Of a stretch of 64,000 nt of DNA, positions 1 to 11,639 are shown piece after piece. Below the pieces are notes generated by a model, which saw nothing but the letters and a program-made list of their open reading frames with translations, was not told where the DNA came from and did not search any database. The stretch lies in assembly GCA_030844895.1 (NCBI GenBank), contig CM061227.1, positions 2,505,153-2,569,152 on the forward strand, written 5' to 3'. Made by a program: the position numbers and the translations under genes. The stretch's first letter is position 1; each line of letters opens with the position of its first letter. The DNA is from Ambrosia x helenae (Eukaryota; Streptophyta; Magnoliopsida; Asterales; Asteraceae).

Positions 1-420
1 GAAGAGATATGTACCTACCTCACGTGCGGGGCTCATAACGGGACACATCCTTAAGAACAATTAAAGAAAGTTTCTATTAGGATATGCCAGGTACAAGGAG
101 AAAGGACATGTTAAAAGGGACGTCTAGCCAATCAGAGGAGTGAACGTCTTGCTCCATGATCTCCTCCCAATCAGGTGATAGTAGAAAGGACAGCAAGGAT
201 GAACGACAATGAAATCTAGTCAATGGCAGAAGGACAGCGTATGATTGAATTCCATAACGGTCACCAGGCGTGGGACCCACGAGGAATGAGCTGTCAACCA
301 AGATTAGCCAATGAGTACGAGAGATTCCTCCTATAAATCCCCTCTCATCCCACAAAAGAAGGGTCGGCCCTTTGGGAGAAAAACACATTTATACCACACT
401 TGTGATTGCTGGTGCAAACA
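1..420 (+). other. LTR- or promoter-like repeat fragment
   Basis: GC-richer than the sequence that follows, with a TATA motif (tataaat) at 332-338 followed by a C-rich stretch. This layout resembles the U3/R part of a plant LTR, but no matching second LTR is in the window. Bases 1-15 recur in inverted orientation at 3326-3340. The element may extend upstream of the window. Confidence 0.3.
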
Positions 421-1945
421 CACGGGTTCACGAGGCTATCGATTTTGAAATGTAACCTTGGTATTTGATCTTGATTGACGTGTTCAAGTGTATTAAGGCC
501 ACTAGAATGATTACTTGGCCAACACTTGTCTATCGACGTAAATAAATGGCTTATGACCCTTTGACGTGTTGACCCATTTCACCTTTGTGTGCTTCATATA
601 AGGTTAGGGATGTTTAAATTAACTTACATGCAGTAAAAACGTTTGACTTAACAAAGTAAGATGCATGGTTAACATATTATCAGCCTTTTACACATTCATG
701 TTGTTTATCATGCTCATGTGGTGCAATTATCGAGAATTTAGGTGTATGAAGTGATATGACTTCCATGAGTATACGAGATCGATACCAATTGTATGTATGC
801 ATTAGGGTACCATGTTAAAAATGTTAGGAGATACACAATATATTCGAGCTTTTAGCAGTTTAATGTTTGTCATATTTATGTTTTAAAGCAATATGTGCAC
901 ATGCAATATTTGTAGATTTAATGATAGCATCATATATGGACAACCAGGTAGGTTGTATGTTGGTCCTGAAATTGATTAACATTTAACACAAAAGGCCAGA
1001 AATTAATTGTAGAATGGGGTTAAAATATTGAAAATAACTATACACTTTTTTATATATTAATTTGTTTATCATTAAATCACTAAATATTTACAAGATTTGT
1101 TGTGGAATTAAGAATAAGAAAACTTATACTCTATATATTCATCTTCTTGTTGTCCAAAAAATCGTAGATATATGCTTTTAAGGAATTCATTAGGGGAAAA
1201 TCTAACAATGATGAGTACACATGTAAAGTGGTAGCGACATAGTTAAACTATCTTTGACTTGAGTGTCTGTGATACTGAATCAGTATGCTCCTAGGTGAGC
1301 ATTGATGAACATATCAATTGTTGGCTAAAATCTACATACAATCCTTGCATTATGTAGCATTCAACACATTAGGTAATGTATTTGAAGTAACCTAAGGAAA
1401 ATGGTGTAATGATAAGGTGACTCCTCTCTATCATAAATAAAGGCGAATTGTTCAAATCGTATGAAGTGTAGGAATATGAGTATTTTGTAATAAGTTAAAA
1501 AGCTCATATGCATTTGGGAGTACTAGCGGGAACCTGCGCGTTGCGGCGGGGCTGGGTTGTATTTTGCGGTTGCGTCTAGTCAATAACATCGCGGGTGCTG
1601 TAGGTGGACTTATAGTAGTGAAGTTGCTAAAAGACGTTGAGGATGCAGTTGTAATTTGGTCAAAGAAAGCTATAGAAACCTATGAAAACAATTATGTAGA
1701 ACTATACAAACCTATTTACAACATTACGAAGCACAAATACCCTATAAAAGCATAATGTATAAGACCATATTGCATAAACCATTTGTATTTTAATATTCCT
1801 AGTGGAAATGTCTGCGCATTGCCGCGGGTAGTTATGTGTTTTAGGTCCAAGAGTTGTGACTACGCCTTGTTGATTTTTGGTCAGATGACTGATTTCCCTT
1901 GTATTCTATGCCTTCAATGGGTTTGGTGTCCGCCTGGGATGCTCC
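421..1945. other. AT-rich spacer with two G/C-rich motifs
   Basis: No gene is supported. Two related G/C-rich motifs (ending gcgcgttgcggcggg and gcgcattgccgcggg) lie near 1523-1553 and 1798-1830 in AT-rich surroundings. A 63-codon open frame at 1564-1755 has no family signature and is not called. Confidence 0.4.
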
Positions 1946-2944
1946 TTAGAGCCTGTTCCAGACGAACCCCTTGCCCTTTCGTTTATGTCCGTTGTTCCTG
2001 TTTCTTACGGATTGTGCTTGTGCATCTGTGTACTGTGGGGCTTGCACCCTGTTCCAAACAGACAACTCTTTTTCAGTTCTTGTGTAGGTCTTGCCCCCCA
2101 CCCGCATGATTTCTTCCCAGGTATTTGGCATTCCAGTGCATCCTGTGAGGGTGCGGATTAGTGGGTCACAATGTACGCCCTGCTTGAAGGCTGCTCTCAT
2201 GAGTTCAAAGCCAATGGCCCCAATCTGGGATGCTTCTCGGTTGAACCTGGTGATGTAATCTTCAATCGATTCATTGTCATGTTGGCGCACTTGCAGAATG
2301 TCAGTGGAGTCTCGCTCTATCCTGCGCTGCTGACTGAAGTGATCTGGGAACTTGTCAGTAAGTTCTTTGAGGGTGTCAATCCTTCCGTTAGGTAAGCTGT
2401 CAAATGATACTCACGCAACACTCGTGAGTGTCTGCGCGAACATGTGACACCAAGCTCGTAAAGTCCAACCCGCACACTTTCCTACCACCTCGAAGCTTCG
2501 CAAGTGATCGTCAGGATCACCTGTGCCGTCATACTTTCCCAGGTTTCTTGTGATTCTGGTTTTTGGTGGCAGGGGTGTGAGCGCAATGCACGAGGTGAAT
2601 TTTGATTTTTCACTAAAAGACGGAGGGTAGTAGGGCTGCGTGAGGTCATCTTCGCCGGACAAATAGTGTCCCCGCCTAACGTTGTTGGTGAGAGACTGGC
2701 TATTGTCACGACCGAAGTGACTTTACGATTCATCAGAGTCTTCCCTCCAGGTTGGGTCTGCTTGTCTGCTTCCAATGTTATGCCCTGTGGCCTTGGACAG
2801 ACCCTCAGACACAGTGACAGGTCTTCCTTCGTCATATGACAGCTGTCGGGTCGTGGCTCTGAGTTGTTGCTCTCTTAGCTTATGCGCATACCTGCGCTTT
2901 AGAGCCTCCTTTTCCTGGGCATACCACATCTTCGGACTAACCAT
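1946..2944 (-). pseudogene. Ty3/gypsy-type gag remnant, frame-broken
   Basis: The minus strand encodes pieces of an LTR-retrotransposon capsid (Gag) protein. In order they are an N-terminal charged segment (2723-2944), a segment with the Gag-typical GKYDGTGDPDDHL and WCHMFAQTL motifs (2411-2662), and a C-terminal piece with QHDNESIEDYITRFNREA (1946 to about 2390). They lie in different frames, with stops between, so no full Gag can be made. No protease, reverse transcriptase or integrase is seen beside it. The copy is therefore either a gag-only non-autonomous element or the remains of a deleted one. The motifs support Ty3/gypsy Gag; the exact lineage is not resolved. Confidence 0.75.
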
Positions 2945-3121
2945 CGACGCGACATTTCCAGTAGGAGTACTCGTGTTGACATTGTCATTGACGAAAACGA
3001 AGGATGGGGTCTGACGAGTCCTTGAGGACGGTGTAGCATGCTGACCTGTTTCTATTATGTTTTCTTGCCTTTCCTGAGTGTTGTCAGGCTGGCTGGTGTT
3101 TGCCGGAGCAGCACCAGTGCC

Positions 3122-3296
3122 TGAGTTATCCCCGGGGAAGGACAGTGATAATGGCAGAGAACTGATAGTTGGGTTTTAGAAAGATAGAAGTTTTTTAAGG
3201 ATTGCTGTTCTAGATGAGAGAGAACTCACATGAGTTATCCCTGGGGAAGGACGGTGATAATGGTAGAGAACTCATAGTTGAGTTTTAGAAAGATAG
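3122..3296. repeat. 66-bp direct repeat pair
   Basis: Two 66-bp copies (3122-3187 and 3231-3296), differing at a handful of bases, are separated by 43 bp. They lie upstream of the gag remnant in its own orientation, so they may be part of an old LTR or leader. Confidence 0.75.
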
Positions 3297-3325
3297 AGAA
3301 CTAACGTGGGTCGTGTGTAAACACG

Positions 3326-3340
3326 GGTACATATCTCTTC
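3326..3340 (-). repeat. 15-bp inverted match to the window start
   Basis: ggtacatatctcttc is the exact reverse complement of bases 1-15. The two arms enclose the gag remnant and may mark element ends. Because the left arm touches the window edge, the real inverted repeat may be longer. Confidence 0.5.
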
Positions 3341-3646
3341 AAAACTAAAACATACAACTAAGTTATTTTTCGATATTGGGTATTTTTTACTGATTATGAA
3401 TTTATGATTCATCATGGACATCCAAAAAAAACTCAGTGTTAATTGCATACAACTTATAAAAAATTATAAACACGATTTTTTAGCTAGATTTATAATATTG
3501 AAAATAACACAAGTTAGAGGTAGCAAATTGGTTTATACAGTTGTTTGTCCTAGCATTTTGCAAATTGTATTGTAACATTTTTGGTGATAAATAAAATAAT
3601 TTGACGTTTAAAAAAAAAACTCTATGATATATTATTAGATACTTTA

Positions 3647-3810
3647 GGTGGGGTTCCAGCCCCTGAGGTCTCAGGGTTAAATTCTGACAGGAACGAATTG
3701 TGACACTGGTTCAACCTGGCAATAATATGCCAACTACGGGATTCTTACTCGTGATTTGGGTGATCAAAGACCAATAGCCTTTAACCGTGTGATCTAGCCG
3801 TCCAAAAAAG
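3647..3810 (+). mobile_element. SINE-like retroposon with 10-bp TSD
   Basis: A 164-bp insert is flanked by the exact direct repeat agatacttta (3637-3646 and 3811-3820). It ends in a short A-rich tail and contains a B-box-like gggttaaattct. Size, tail and TSD fit a tRNA-derived plant SINE. The family was not identified. Confidence 0.7.
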
Positions 3811-3820
3811 AGATACTTTA

Positions 3821-4217
3821 AATATTTTTAATAAAAAATAATAATGAGAAACCATTTAATACTATTTGGAGCAGCTGTAAGGTCATATGATAACAAATTA
3901 CAACGATATGCAATTACGGAGACTCAGAAAGAAAGCGAAAGCTAAACATTTGTGATATCAAATTCATTGTTTCTTGTCAATAAATATATATTGTCGATGG
4001 TATCTATTAGGGGACCATATATATTTATGTTGACTATTTTATGAAAATAAAATGTTACAAAAAATCGTTTCTTGAAAAATCATATAAAAATCAAATGACA
4101 ACCTACTTTTATCTACAAATACAAATACAAATCATTTTACTTTTAGCAATTTACTTGCTATTGATATATGAATTAATATAATATAATACAAATTTCGGAT
4201 AAATATTAAAACATTTA
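3821..4217. other. AT-rich spacer
   Basis: No gene, RNA or clear repeat seen between the SINE and the Mutator-like element. Confidence 0.5.
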
Positions 4218-5410
4218 GGAAAAATTACAGAATCGTCCTTTAAGTTTACCTCGTTTTTCAATGGATACCCTTTAGTTTTAAAACTGATGAGAATCATCCT
4301 TAACGAAGCAAAACCTTACATCCACTGTCTTTTAGCACTAACCAGGTTAGATTTTGACGTTTAAATTGATCACGTGTAGGTTACGTGAGGGTATGTAAGT
4401 CAATTTACACTTTTATTTAAAAATATCTTAATAAATAAAACCCAAAAAAAATATAAGACTCCACCCACTAAATATGAAAGCCCTCATCTCTTTCTTCCAT
4501 TCTTCTCTGGTTCCACCCATTACCAGAACCACCATGGCAACAACAACACACGCCACCTGCAACATTAAAAAACCACCATCTCCACTTGCCTCTCTGACCT
4601 ACCCTCTATATATCTATCCTTATGTTCCTCTCTGCTCTCTCCCTCTACCTTATCCAGCATCGCCGGCACCAAGTAAACCCACACCACTATCACTGATACT
4701 CGATCTATCTCGACTCTCTCTCCTCTATAGTTCTGCTACAAATCCAAAACTTGCAAAACACTAAAATCATGATCTAGATACAACTCGTAAACTCAAAAAT
4801 CAAGGTGAAGAATATGGTGTAAGTGTCCTTAGTTGGCGGCGATGGTCAAAGAGGTGACTAATAGGGGATACAAAGTGGATTTGTGGTGGTTTGTTGATGG
4901 AAGTGGTCGAAGCTAGGGTTTCGATTTGGGGTTATAGGCTAGGCAAACCCATAATCACCGCCCACTTTACCTTTCTCCTGCTCCGGTCAGCACCTCCGGT
5001 GAGTGTTTATTCGGTGTCGATGATCGATTTAACATTATCCCCAAAATCAAGGTTGCGCGGGGGGAGGGGAGCTGGTGGTTAATCGGGTACGGTGGCAGGG
5101 TATGGGTGATGTCGAAGGTGGAGGTTTTGGACGGTGGTGTTGGTGCCTTGGTGGTGGTAGTGGTGGCCAGTCGCTGGATTTGGTGGTGGTGGCGATTGTT
5201 GAGTGGTAGTGGTGGCCAGTAAATTTACCAAACTACCCTCATGTGCAAGGCACATGATCAGATTTAACTAAAAAATCTAACAGAGTTAGTGCCAAATGAC
5301 GGATGATGCAACGTTTTAAGACTTAAAGGATGATTCTCATCAATTTTAAAACTAAAGGGCATCCACTGAAAATCAATGTAAACTTAAAAGACGAAATTTG
5401 TAATTTTTCC
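4218..5410. mobile_element. Mutator-like element, non-autonomous, 1193 bp
   Basis: Both ends carry long imperfect terminal inverted repeats beginning ggaaaaattac and continuing for at least 85 bp (cctttagttttaaaa and gatgagaatcatcct occur in both arms). The flanks are 9-bp direct repeats with one mismatch: aaacattta (4209-4217) and aaacatgta (5411-5419). Long TIRs plus a 9-bp TSD are the signature of the Mutator superfamily. No transposase is encoded. The interior (about 4470-5230) is richer in C/G than the flanks and could include captured host sequence (Pack-MULE style), but no parent gene was recognised. Confidence 0.85.
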
Positions 5411-5711
5411 AAACATGTATATATTTTGCTTTAACCATGATATATGTAACACACTTATCACTTATGTTGCTATTTTTCATATTCTATGTCTAACTTCTAA
5501 CATATTTACAATCACTACATACAAATGTATTATATGATTACAATAATTTTCTATGTTTTAAACTAACTATATGCTTTCAACACGGAACCTAAGTCCTAAA
5601 CTACACCAATAAGCTAACTTATTTTTTTTTTTTTGTTCGTAGAAAATAGCATAAAAACAAGTTCTGGTTTCCAAACCGTAACATATTTTTCTCTTTGGAT
5701 AATACCTAATT

Positions 5712-5712
<1 letters not shown>

Positions 5713-5761
<49 letters not shown>

Positions 5762-5762
5762 T
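5713..5762. repeat. (AAT)n microsatellite
   Basis: About 16 uninterrupted aat units lie just beyond the stop codon of the heat-shock factor gene, probably within or near its 3' untranslated region. Confidence 0.95.
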
Positions 5763-5806
5763 CAGATATCACTAACCACTGATAAAATAAAAAAATTAAA
5801 CCAAAT

Positions 5807-7277
5807 TTAAAACCCACCGCCGAGGAGGGAAAACGGATACGCCGGAGCCGGATTAACATCCGGCTCCGGCGATCCTTGCCGAAACAATTCGCTACCGCTA
5901 CCGCTACCTGTACCGTTACCATACATATTAACTCCATTCATCGGCTCCGTCTCCGTCGAAAACCCAACACCGTAATCCCCATCCCTATTCCACAGCCAGA
6001 CCGTCGCCGGCGGCGAACTCCACGACGTCGGAGGGTCTCCGATCGTCTGGTAACCGTCGTTATCCTCTCGCTTTATCGGTACACCGACACTTGATGACGG
6101 CGACGGTAACGGCGTTAACAACTTGTTTTTATCCGTCAATCGCTTAGTTCGTTGACCTTTTTCCCTCATCATTCTTTGCAAAATATCTGGGTCTTCTGCT
6201 ACTTTACATAGTAACGCCATCATCTGCTCCGGCCGCCGTTCCGTCGCCTCTAACCGCTTGTTCATCACCACAAGCTCTTGTTCTAGAGCCCTTTGTTCTT
6301 TTTTTAGCTTAGCTATCTCCATGCATATTACAGACTCCTCGTACTCCTCCTCTTCTCCGCGAATATGAATATTATTATTATTATTACTACTGCTATTCAT
6401 ATTCGCGGAACACGAGGAGGAGTATCTGGATCTAGTACTATTCATTAGCCTCTTTCTTCCTATGTTTTTCAACAAGTGTATTTGTCCTCGTAAAAAGTAT
6501 TCGTTCGCAAACTCCCAGTGATCCGGATCTACCTTTTTAAAACCCTAATTCACATAACAATAATAAATCAATCAAATCATAAATAAATAAATAAACAAAT
6601 AAAAAAATATACTGACGTAGTAAGTCTCACAGATAGCAAAGCCAGGGGCGGATCTATAGTAATAGCAGGGGTGCTGACGTTGCAGCTCAACTTCGCGTGC
6701 GCGTAGTGGAAAACTAGTGGAAAATTTGTTTTTTTTTACGAAATTTGAAAAACGTTGCTACTAAAATGAAAAAAATGAAAAATGTTACTACTGACTCTGT
6801 TGTAAAACAAGGTCTCGAAGGCCGAGTACTCCCCGAGTAATCGCTACAAGGTAGGTTGCCGAGGACCGAGTACTCTACGCCTAGGCCGAGTACTCCCCGA
6901 GTACTCTCCGACTAGGCCGAGAACTCCCCGAGTACTCCCGACTTCGACTAGGGAGCGCCTAGCGACTTTTGCAACCATGACTACTGAAAAATGTTTGTAG
7001 ATCCGCCACTGAATTCAAAGCTATGATATATAACAAGATATAAATAAATTGGATAAATTAGGGGTTTGCTTACGTAGGTATTGAGTTGGCGGATAAAGCT
7101 AGAGAAATTGTTGTGTTTGAAGTATGCAGGTAAGAGGCGTTGAGAGAAGCCTAAGGAATCGACTACGATGAAGCTGTTGTTGCTAGTACTCCATCGGATT
7201 AGGTTATCGAGCGACGAATCGTTGACCATCTGGTAGGTTTTCATAACGAAGGGAGCGATTACTTCGTTAGATTCCAT
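5807..7277 (-). CDS. HSFC1: Class C heat-shock transcription factor (HSFC1-like)
   Basis: A nuclear DNA-binding regulator of heat and other stress genes. Two exons: 7074-7277 and 5807-6544, joined after ...RQLNTY with donor GTAAGC and acceptor TTAG, giving 313 residues. The winged helix-turn-helix DNA-binding domain spans about residues 8-97 (VIAPFVMKTYQMV, FKHNNFSSFIRQLNTY, then GFKKVDPDHWEFANE). Plant HSF genes typically have one intron at this point in the domain. A coiled-coil HR-A/B oligomerisation region lies at about 140-185 and a basic cluster (QRTKRLTDKNK) near 199-209. I see no AHA-type activation motif, which fits class C, whose members are usually thought to act with other HSFs. 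The 529-bp intron holds two nested MITEs. The start is the first Met before the domain and matches family length. Confidence 0.93.
6643..7011. mobile_element. hAT-type MITE in the HSFC1 intron (host of a second MITE)
   Basis: Begins caggggcggatcta and ends tagatccgccactg, the same ends as the copy at 39606-39782. It is interrupted by a 185-bp MITE at 6795-6979. Without that insert and its duplicated 8 bp it is about 176 bp, matching the other copy (177 bp). Its own TSD is not clean here. Confidence 0.85.
6795..6979. mobile_element. Nested hAT-type MITE, 185 bp
   Basis: Flanked by perfect 8-bp repeats actactga (6787-6794 and 6980-6987). Its right end (cgacttttgcaaccatg) is the inverted form of the end of the MITE at 45932-46299. 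The uninterrupted copy at 39606-39782 shows the empty site with a single actactga, so the insertion is directly demonstrated. The interior is rich in ccgagtactc repeats. Confidence 0.9.
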
Positions 7278-8049
7278 TAGTTAGTTAGTTAGTTCATGAA
7301 GACATGAACATAACTGATGAGTTGTAGTTAATTTGTATCTTTGAATTGTACCTATAGAGTTAACAGAAGAGATTGAAGATGTGTGTGGTGTGTGTGTGGG
7401 TCTGTGTGTGTGTGTTAGATATACTTTGTTTGATTTCACAATATTAATGATTTGGTGAAGAAGAAGGAGGTAGTGAGCTAATATAAGGTAACAAACATTT
7501 GACTAAATATGTTGGAGATAAAACTTAAAAGAGATGTGTCTCTAAGTTATATCAGAATAAACCTAAACATGAATTCGACTCGTTTAATTTAAAATTTTAA
7601 AATAGTTTAAATTTGTTTGGTTATAAGTTAGTGTTTAAAAAAAAAAAAAAAAACAAATCATATATCTAAAGTATATTTTTATATCTACGCAAGAAAATAT
7701 TTAAATGATTTTATGTATATTAAAGTCTTAAAGTTTGTCTAGAAATGAATGTTTTTATTATTTTTCTTTTAAATAAAGAGTAGTTGCTATATAAATTAAG
7801 AAATTGATTAATATAATATCAAAATTTGGTTGATGGACACTTGGATGTATGTTTGCCAAGTTTGTATTTTGGCTTTTCTGATGTTTACTCTTATGTGCAG
7901 CATGATATTTAATATTTAAGTTGTTTATTATAGTTCCATAAAAAAAAAATTTAGCTTAGTTTAGTTCAAATTCTTGTAGAACTCTATTCTAATGGTCCTA
8001 AGTTTTAATCCATACTCACACACCGATGTCCTTATTTCATAAGCTCAAA
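7278..8049. other. Upstream region of HSFC1 and spacer
   Basis: Holds the presumed 5' UTR and promoter of the minus-strand HSF gene, with a GT-rich microsatellite at about 7381-7415. The rest is AT-rich and without recognisable genes. Confidence 0.5.
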
Positions 8050-8165
8050 CTGTCACGGGGAATTTTTTTGTGGTGTGCATGGGTCGAACATGTGACCTAC
8101 TCCAGGATGAGAACCCCTATGGGAAAACCCACTCTACCTCAAACCAGCTGGGCTGAAGATCATTG
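8050..8165 (-). mobile_element. SINE-like tRNA-derived fragment
   Basis: Read on the minus strand there is an A-box-like cagcccagctgg (8144-8155) and, about 55 bp on, a B-box-like tgttcgaccc (8081-8090), followed by an A-rich stretch. This spacing is that of a pol III promoter in a tRNA-derived SINE. No TSD was found. Confidence 0.4.
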
Positions 8166-9253
8166 GCATAGTTGCATAAAATAAATATATAATAAAACTA
8201 TTTAAGTTGACTCATTTAAATTCGTGAGTCTAAACAATCTTGGTGCATAAAGCTTATGCTTGAACTCGTTTGGTTAGCAGTTTTATTATAGGGTTGAGAT
8301 TGACTCGAACTTGTTTAAGCTTGATTTGTTTGATCTTTTTTCGTGCGAAAATCTAGGGTATGTCGTGAATCACACCCTACTTCTCTCTTTTTGTTTGGCC
8401 CTTATTGATAATAAAGTTAACTGTATAACATAATAATGCAAACTATATTATACAATAATGAGACAAAAACCTTAGGACAACATTTCAAACTCAAATATTT
8501 GGTTTATGAAATATATATAACATCAAAAATATCATAAAAATTTATGTTTTGCTCTTTCAAACATAAACATTTATATTTAATAAAACTATAAATACTTTAA
8601 AGCATATTTTAATAATTATTAGCTAATTATCAATATGACTTGAGTTGTCATATATATTACACAAACACAGATATATATATATATATACATAATATATACA
8701 TATACATGTGTGTATATAAGGGGGCGGGGCGCTCCACTGACATATTTTCAACTTCACTGATTTACGTTAATTCTGCACTGCCACATCACTTCACTGAAAC
8801 ATAGTTTTGAAGGCAGTACTACCCTAAACCACCTAACTCATAAAAAACAAAAAAAAAACCCACTCTAGTAGAGAGTACCAGCACCGTGGTATAACACCCG
8901 TAAAAGCTACCAGCAAGCCACTACCCGTATTGCCCAAAACAGTGTTACCGTACTAATAAAGGATACCAACACCGTTTGCTAGTAGTGCCCCGTCCCCGTA
9001 ATAATGATAGAACAAAAAACATTTTGACAAATAGCAATCAATGACTCACGACAAAAAATAATAATATACCCTAAAAGTTGGAAACATATTTTACAACTTG
9101 ACCAATGGCAATGAGAGGACCACTTGAGGTAAGTGTGTGATTGCGTGGCCGCCAAGATATTTTTGATGGGGGTATAATATTAATATATAGTTCAAATTAT
9201 TTAAGATTTTTGTAGGAACATGTAATCTTTTTTCACTTTTCTATGAAAGTAAC
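8166..9253. other. AT-rich spacer
   Basis: Contains a TA microsatellite near 8668-8690 and no supported gene. Confidence 0.5.
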
Positions 9254-9964
9254 TGTTATAAAACATGGATCAAATATTCAGAACTTTATTCAAAACTTTA
9301 TTCAAAATCAAAAACTAACCAAAAGGTTTTATAACCAAATCATACAACCAACAAACCCTAGATTTGTTAACCCATGCAGATCTAGATACAAGACTCTCAC
9401 TAACAATTCTATTAAAAGATTTATACTTGATTACAACACAAAAGACAACAGATCAGAGATTGATCTGATGACACTAATAATCGCCCAAACTCTAGAGACA
9501 AACGAGAGAGAATGAAAGACTGGAAGTATGAACGAAAGAGAGAGACTAATCAATAATAAAGCTAAAAACCTTAGAAAGATGAGAAACACAATCTATATAT
9601 ACAGGGTGTAGAAGGTTCTTCAGAGAAAACACAAATGCAAAGCTTCTCCACCGTTTGATCTTGATGGACACGGATCGTGTGAAATGGATGGACCAGATCT
9701 AAGCCTTATGTATAAAATAGATCTGGGCCAATATTTGTTTATCACCAACGAAGAAGTTCAAAGCCCATTAGCTCAAGTCTAAAGCCCATCAACTCCTTGA
9801 ACAGCTACAAGCCCATGAACAACAACAAACATCAACAAGCTTAATCCAACTCAGCAAATCAACAAATCAATCCAGCCCATGAATTTATATAAAAAAAAAT
9901 AATTATAAACCAAACAAAGTATAAAAATGAAAATATAAAATGTATATTATACCACATTTTAACA
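9254..9964 (-). repeat. 3' LTR of a Ty1/copia element
   Basis: Bounded by tgtta on the left and taaca on the right, the short inverted ends typical of LTRs. It directly abuts a polypurine tract on the minus strand and lies downstream of the copia pol remnant. The left boundary is inferred from the inverted end. The 90-codon plus-strand open frame inside it is not a gene. Confidence 0.7.
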
Positions 9965-9980
9965 ACCCCCCCCCCCCCCT
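9965..9980 (-). other. Polypurine tract of the copia element
   Basis: On the minus strand a run of about 14 G immediately precedes the LTR, as expected for the primer of plus-strand DNA synthesis. Confidence 0.75.
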
Positions 9981-9984
9981 CAGT

Positions 9985-11625
9985 TTTATACTTTGAATGG
10001 ATCAAACATATGTAATTCATCACACAACTGATCATGTTGCCCAAGAAACAATCATTTGGTTAAAATGTCAGCCACTTGACATTTTGACTCAACCTTTTTA
10101 GCATTAACAAAGCCTTTTGTAATTTGATCCCTTAAGAAAAACAGATCAATTTCAAAATGCTTTGTTCTTTCATAGAGCACATGATTGGCTGCAATAGCCA
10201 ATGCAACACTATTGTCACAAAACAAGCTTATTGGTAAGTCAACATTCACATTTAACTCTTTTAGCAAATTTGTCAGCCACATAAGTTCACATGTCACAGC
10301 ACACATAACCCTAAATTCAGTCTTTGCTGATGACCTAGAAATCACATATTGTTTTTTCTTTTCCAGGCAACTAATGAGTTACCCAGAAATACACAATAGC
10401 CTGTTATAGATTTCCTAGTGTCAAGACACTTTCCCCAATCAGAGTCAGAATATGTAGTCGGGTTAAGGTTTTGATTATAACTAAACAAAATACCCTTCCC
10501 AGGAGAACCTTTTAGATATCTAAGTAATCTTAAGGCAATCTTCATTTGACCATTGGTTGGTCTATGCATGAATTGACTCAAAAAATGTACAACATAGGCT
10601 ATATCAGGCCTAGTGTGTGACAAATAAATCAATTTACCAACAAGTTTTTGATAACCAGTTATATAAGTCAAAACATGACTATTGACTTTACATAAACCGG
10701 TTAAAGTATGATTTTGCTCTATAGGGCTATTAACAGGTTTAGCACCAGTTAAGCAAAACTCAGCAAGTAATTCAAGACAATACTTCCTCTAGGATAGGCA
10801 AACACCTTCATTAGTTTTGACAACTTCAATTCCCAGGAAGTACTTCAATTCTCCAAGGTCTTTTATCATAAAGTTAGAACTTAGACTTTCTTTTACTTTT
10901 TTAATCTCATTATCATCATTACTAGTTATAGCAATGTCATCCACATATACCAACAAGTATATAACAGGATTACTGGCCAACTTAACAAATAAAGAATAGT
11001 CACACTTACTTTGACTAAATCCATTAAACCAATCAAAACTTTGACAAGTTTTTCATTCCACATTCATGAAGCCTGTTTTAACCCATACAAGGTTTTTTTT
11101 CAACTTACAAACTCTCTTTCCATCTTTAGAAAAGAGAGTTGGTACAAAAGGCATTATTGACATCTAGTTGGTACAAATTCCACTTATTTTGTACAACAAA
11201 AGAAATAATGCATCTAATAGTTATAAGTTTTACAATAGGTGAGAAGGTCTCTTCAAAGTCTATGCCTTGTTTTTGGCTATAGCTTTTGGCAACCAATCAT
11301 GCCTTATACCTTTCAATCTTTCCTGTTGACTTATACTTAATCTTAAAAATCCATTTACACCCAACTAGGCTTCTGCCTTTTGGTAGCTCTACCAAGTCCC
11401 AAGTGTCATTCCTATGAAGAGCCTCTATCTCATCATTCATTGATACTATCCAGTTAGGATCATTTGCAGCTTCACTGAATGATGTTGGCTCATGTCCCTT
11501 ATTTAAAGAAAAGATTTAACACTTGTACTCAGTAGACAACTTGGAATAGTTGACTACCTTTTCCACACCATATTTGACTCTGATATCTAGGACATGATCC
11601 TTCAAGTTCTTTGGGATGAAAATTC
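9985..11625 (-). pseudogene. Ty1/copia pol remnant (reverse transcriptase and RNase H)
   Basis: Minus-strand pieces of copia Pol read in order. An RT N-terminal part (11625 to about 11000) contains the EAANDPNWIVSMNDEIEAL motif. The RT core (10789-10980) has the catalytic YVDD in LLVYVDDIAITS and LGELKYFLGIEV. Next come the segment with RPDIAYVVHFLSQF (10342-10671) and RNase H with DNSVALAIAANHV and RTKHFEIDLFFLRD (10052-10345). Frames change at least twice, and an in-frame stop follows the ADILTK motif, with a short conserved tail still readable down to 9985. The 5' half (gag, protease, integrase) and 5' LTR are missing. The break at about 11630 meets a LINE fragment. It cannot encode a working polymerase. 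Confidence 0.9.
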
Positions 11626-11639
11626 CATGTTTTTATTAA

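Noticed and set aside
1564..1755. 63-codon plus-strand frame after a G/C-rich motif
   Set aside because: No family similarity recognised and no gene context.
4474..4764. 96-codon Pro/Ser-rich frame inside the Mutator-like element
   Set aside because: No recognised domain; may be captured or chance sequence, so not called a gene.
9243..9515. 90-codon plus-strand open frame
   Set aside because: Lies within the copia LTR, opposite to the element's sense, with no family signature.
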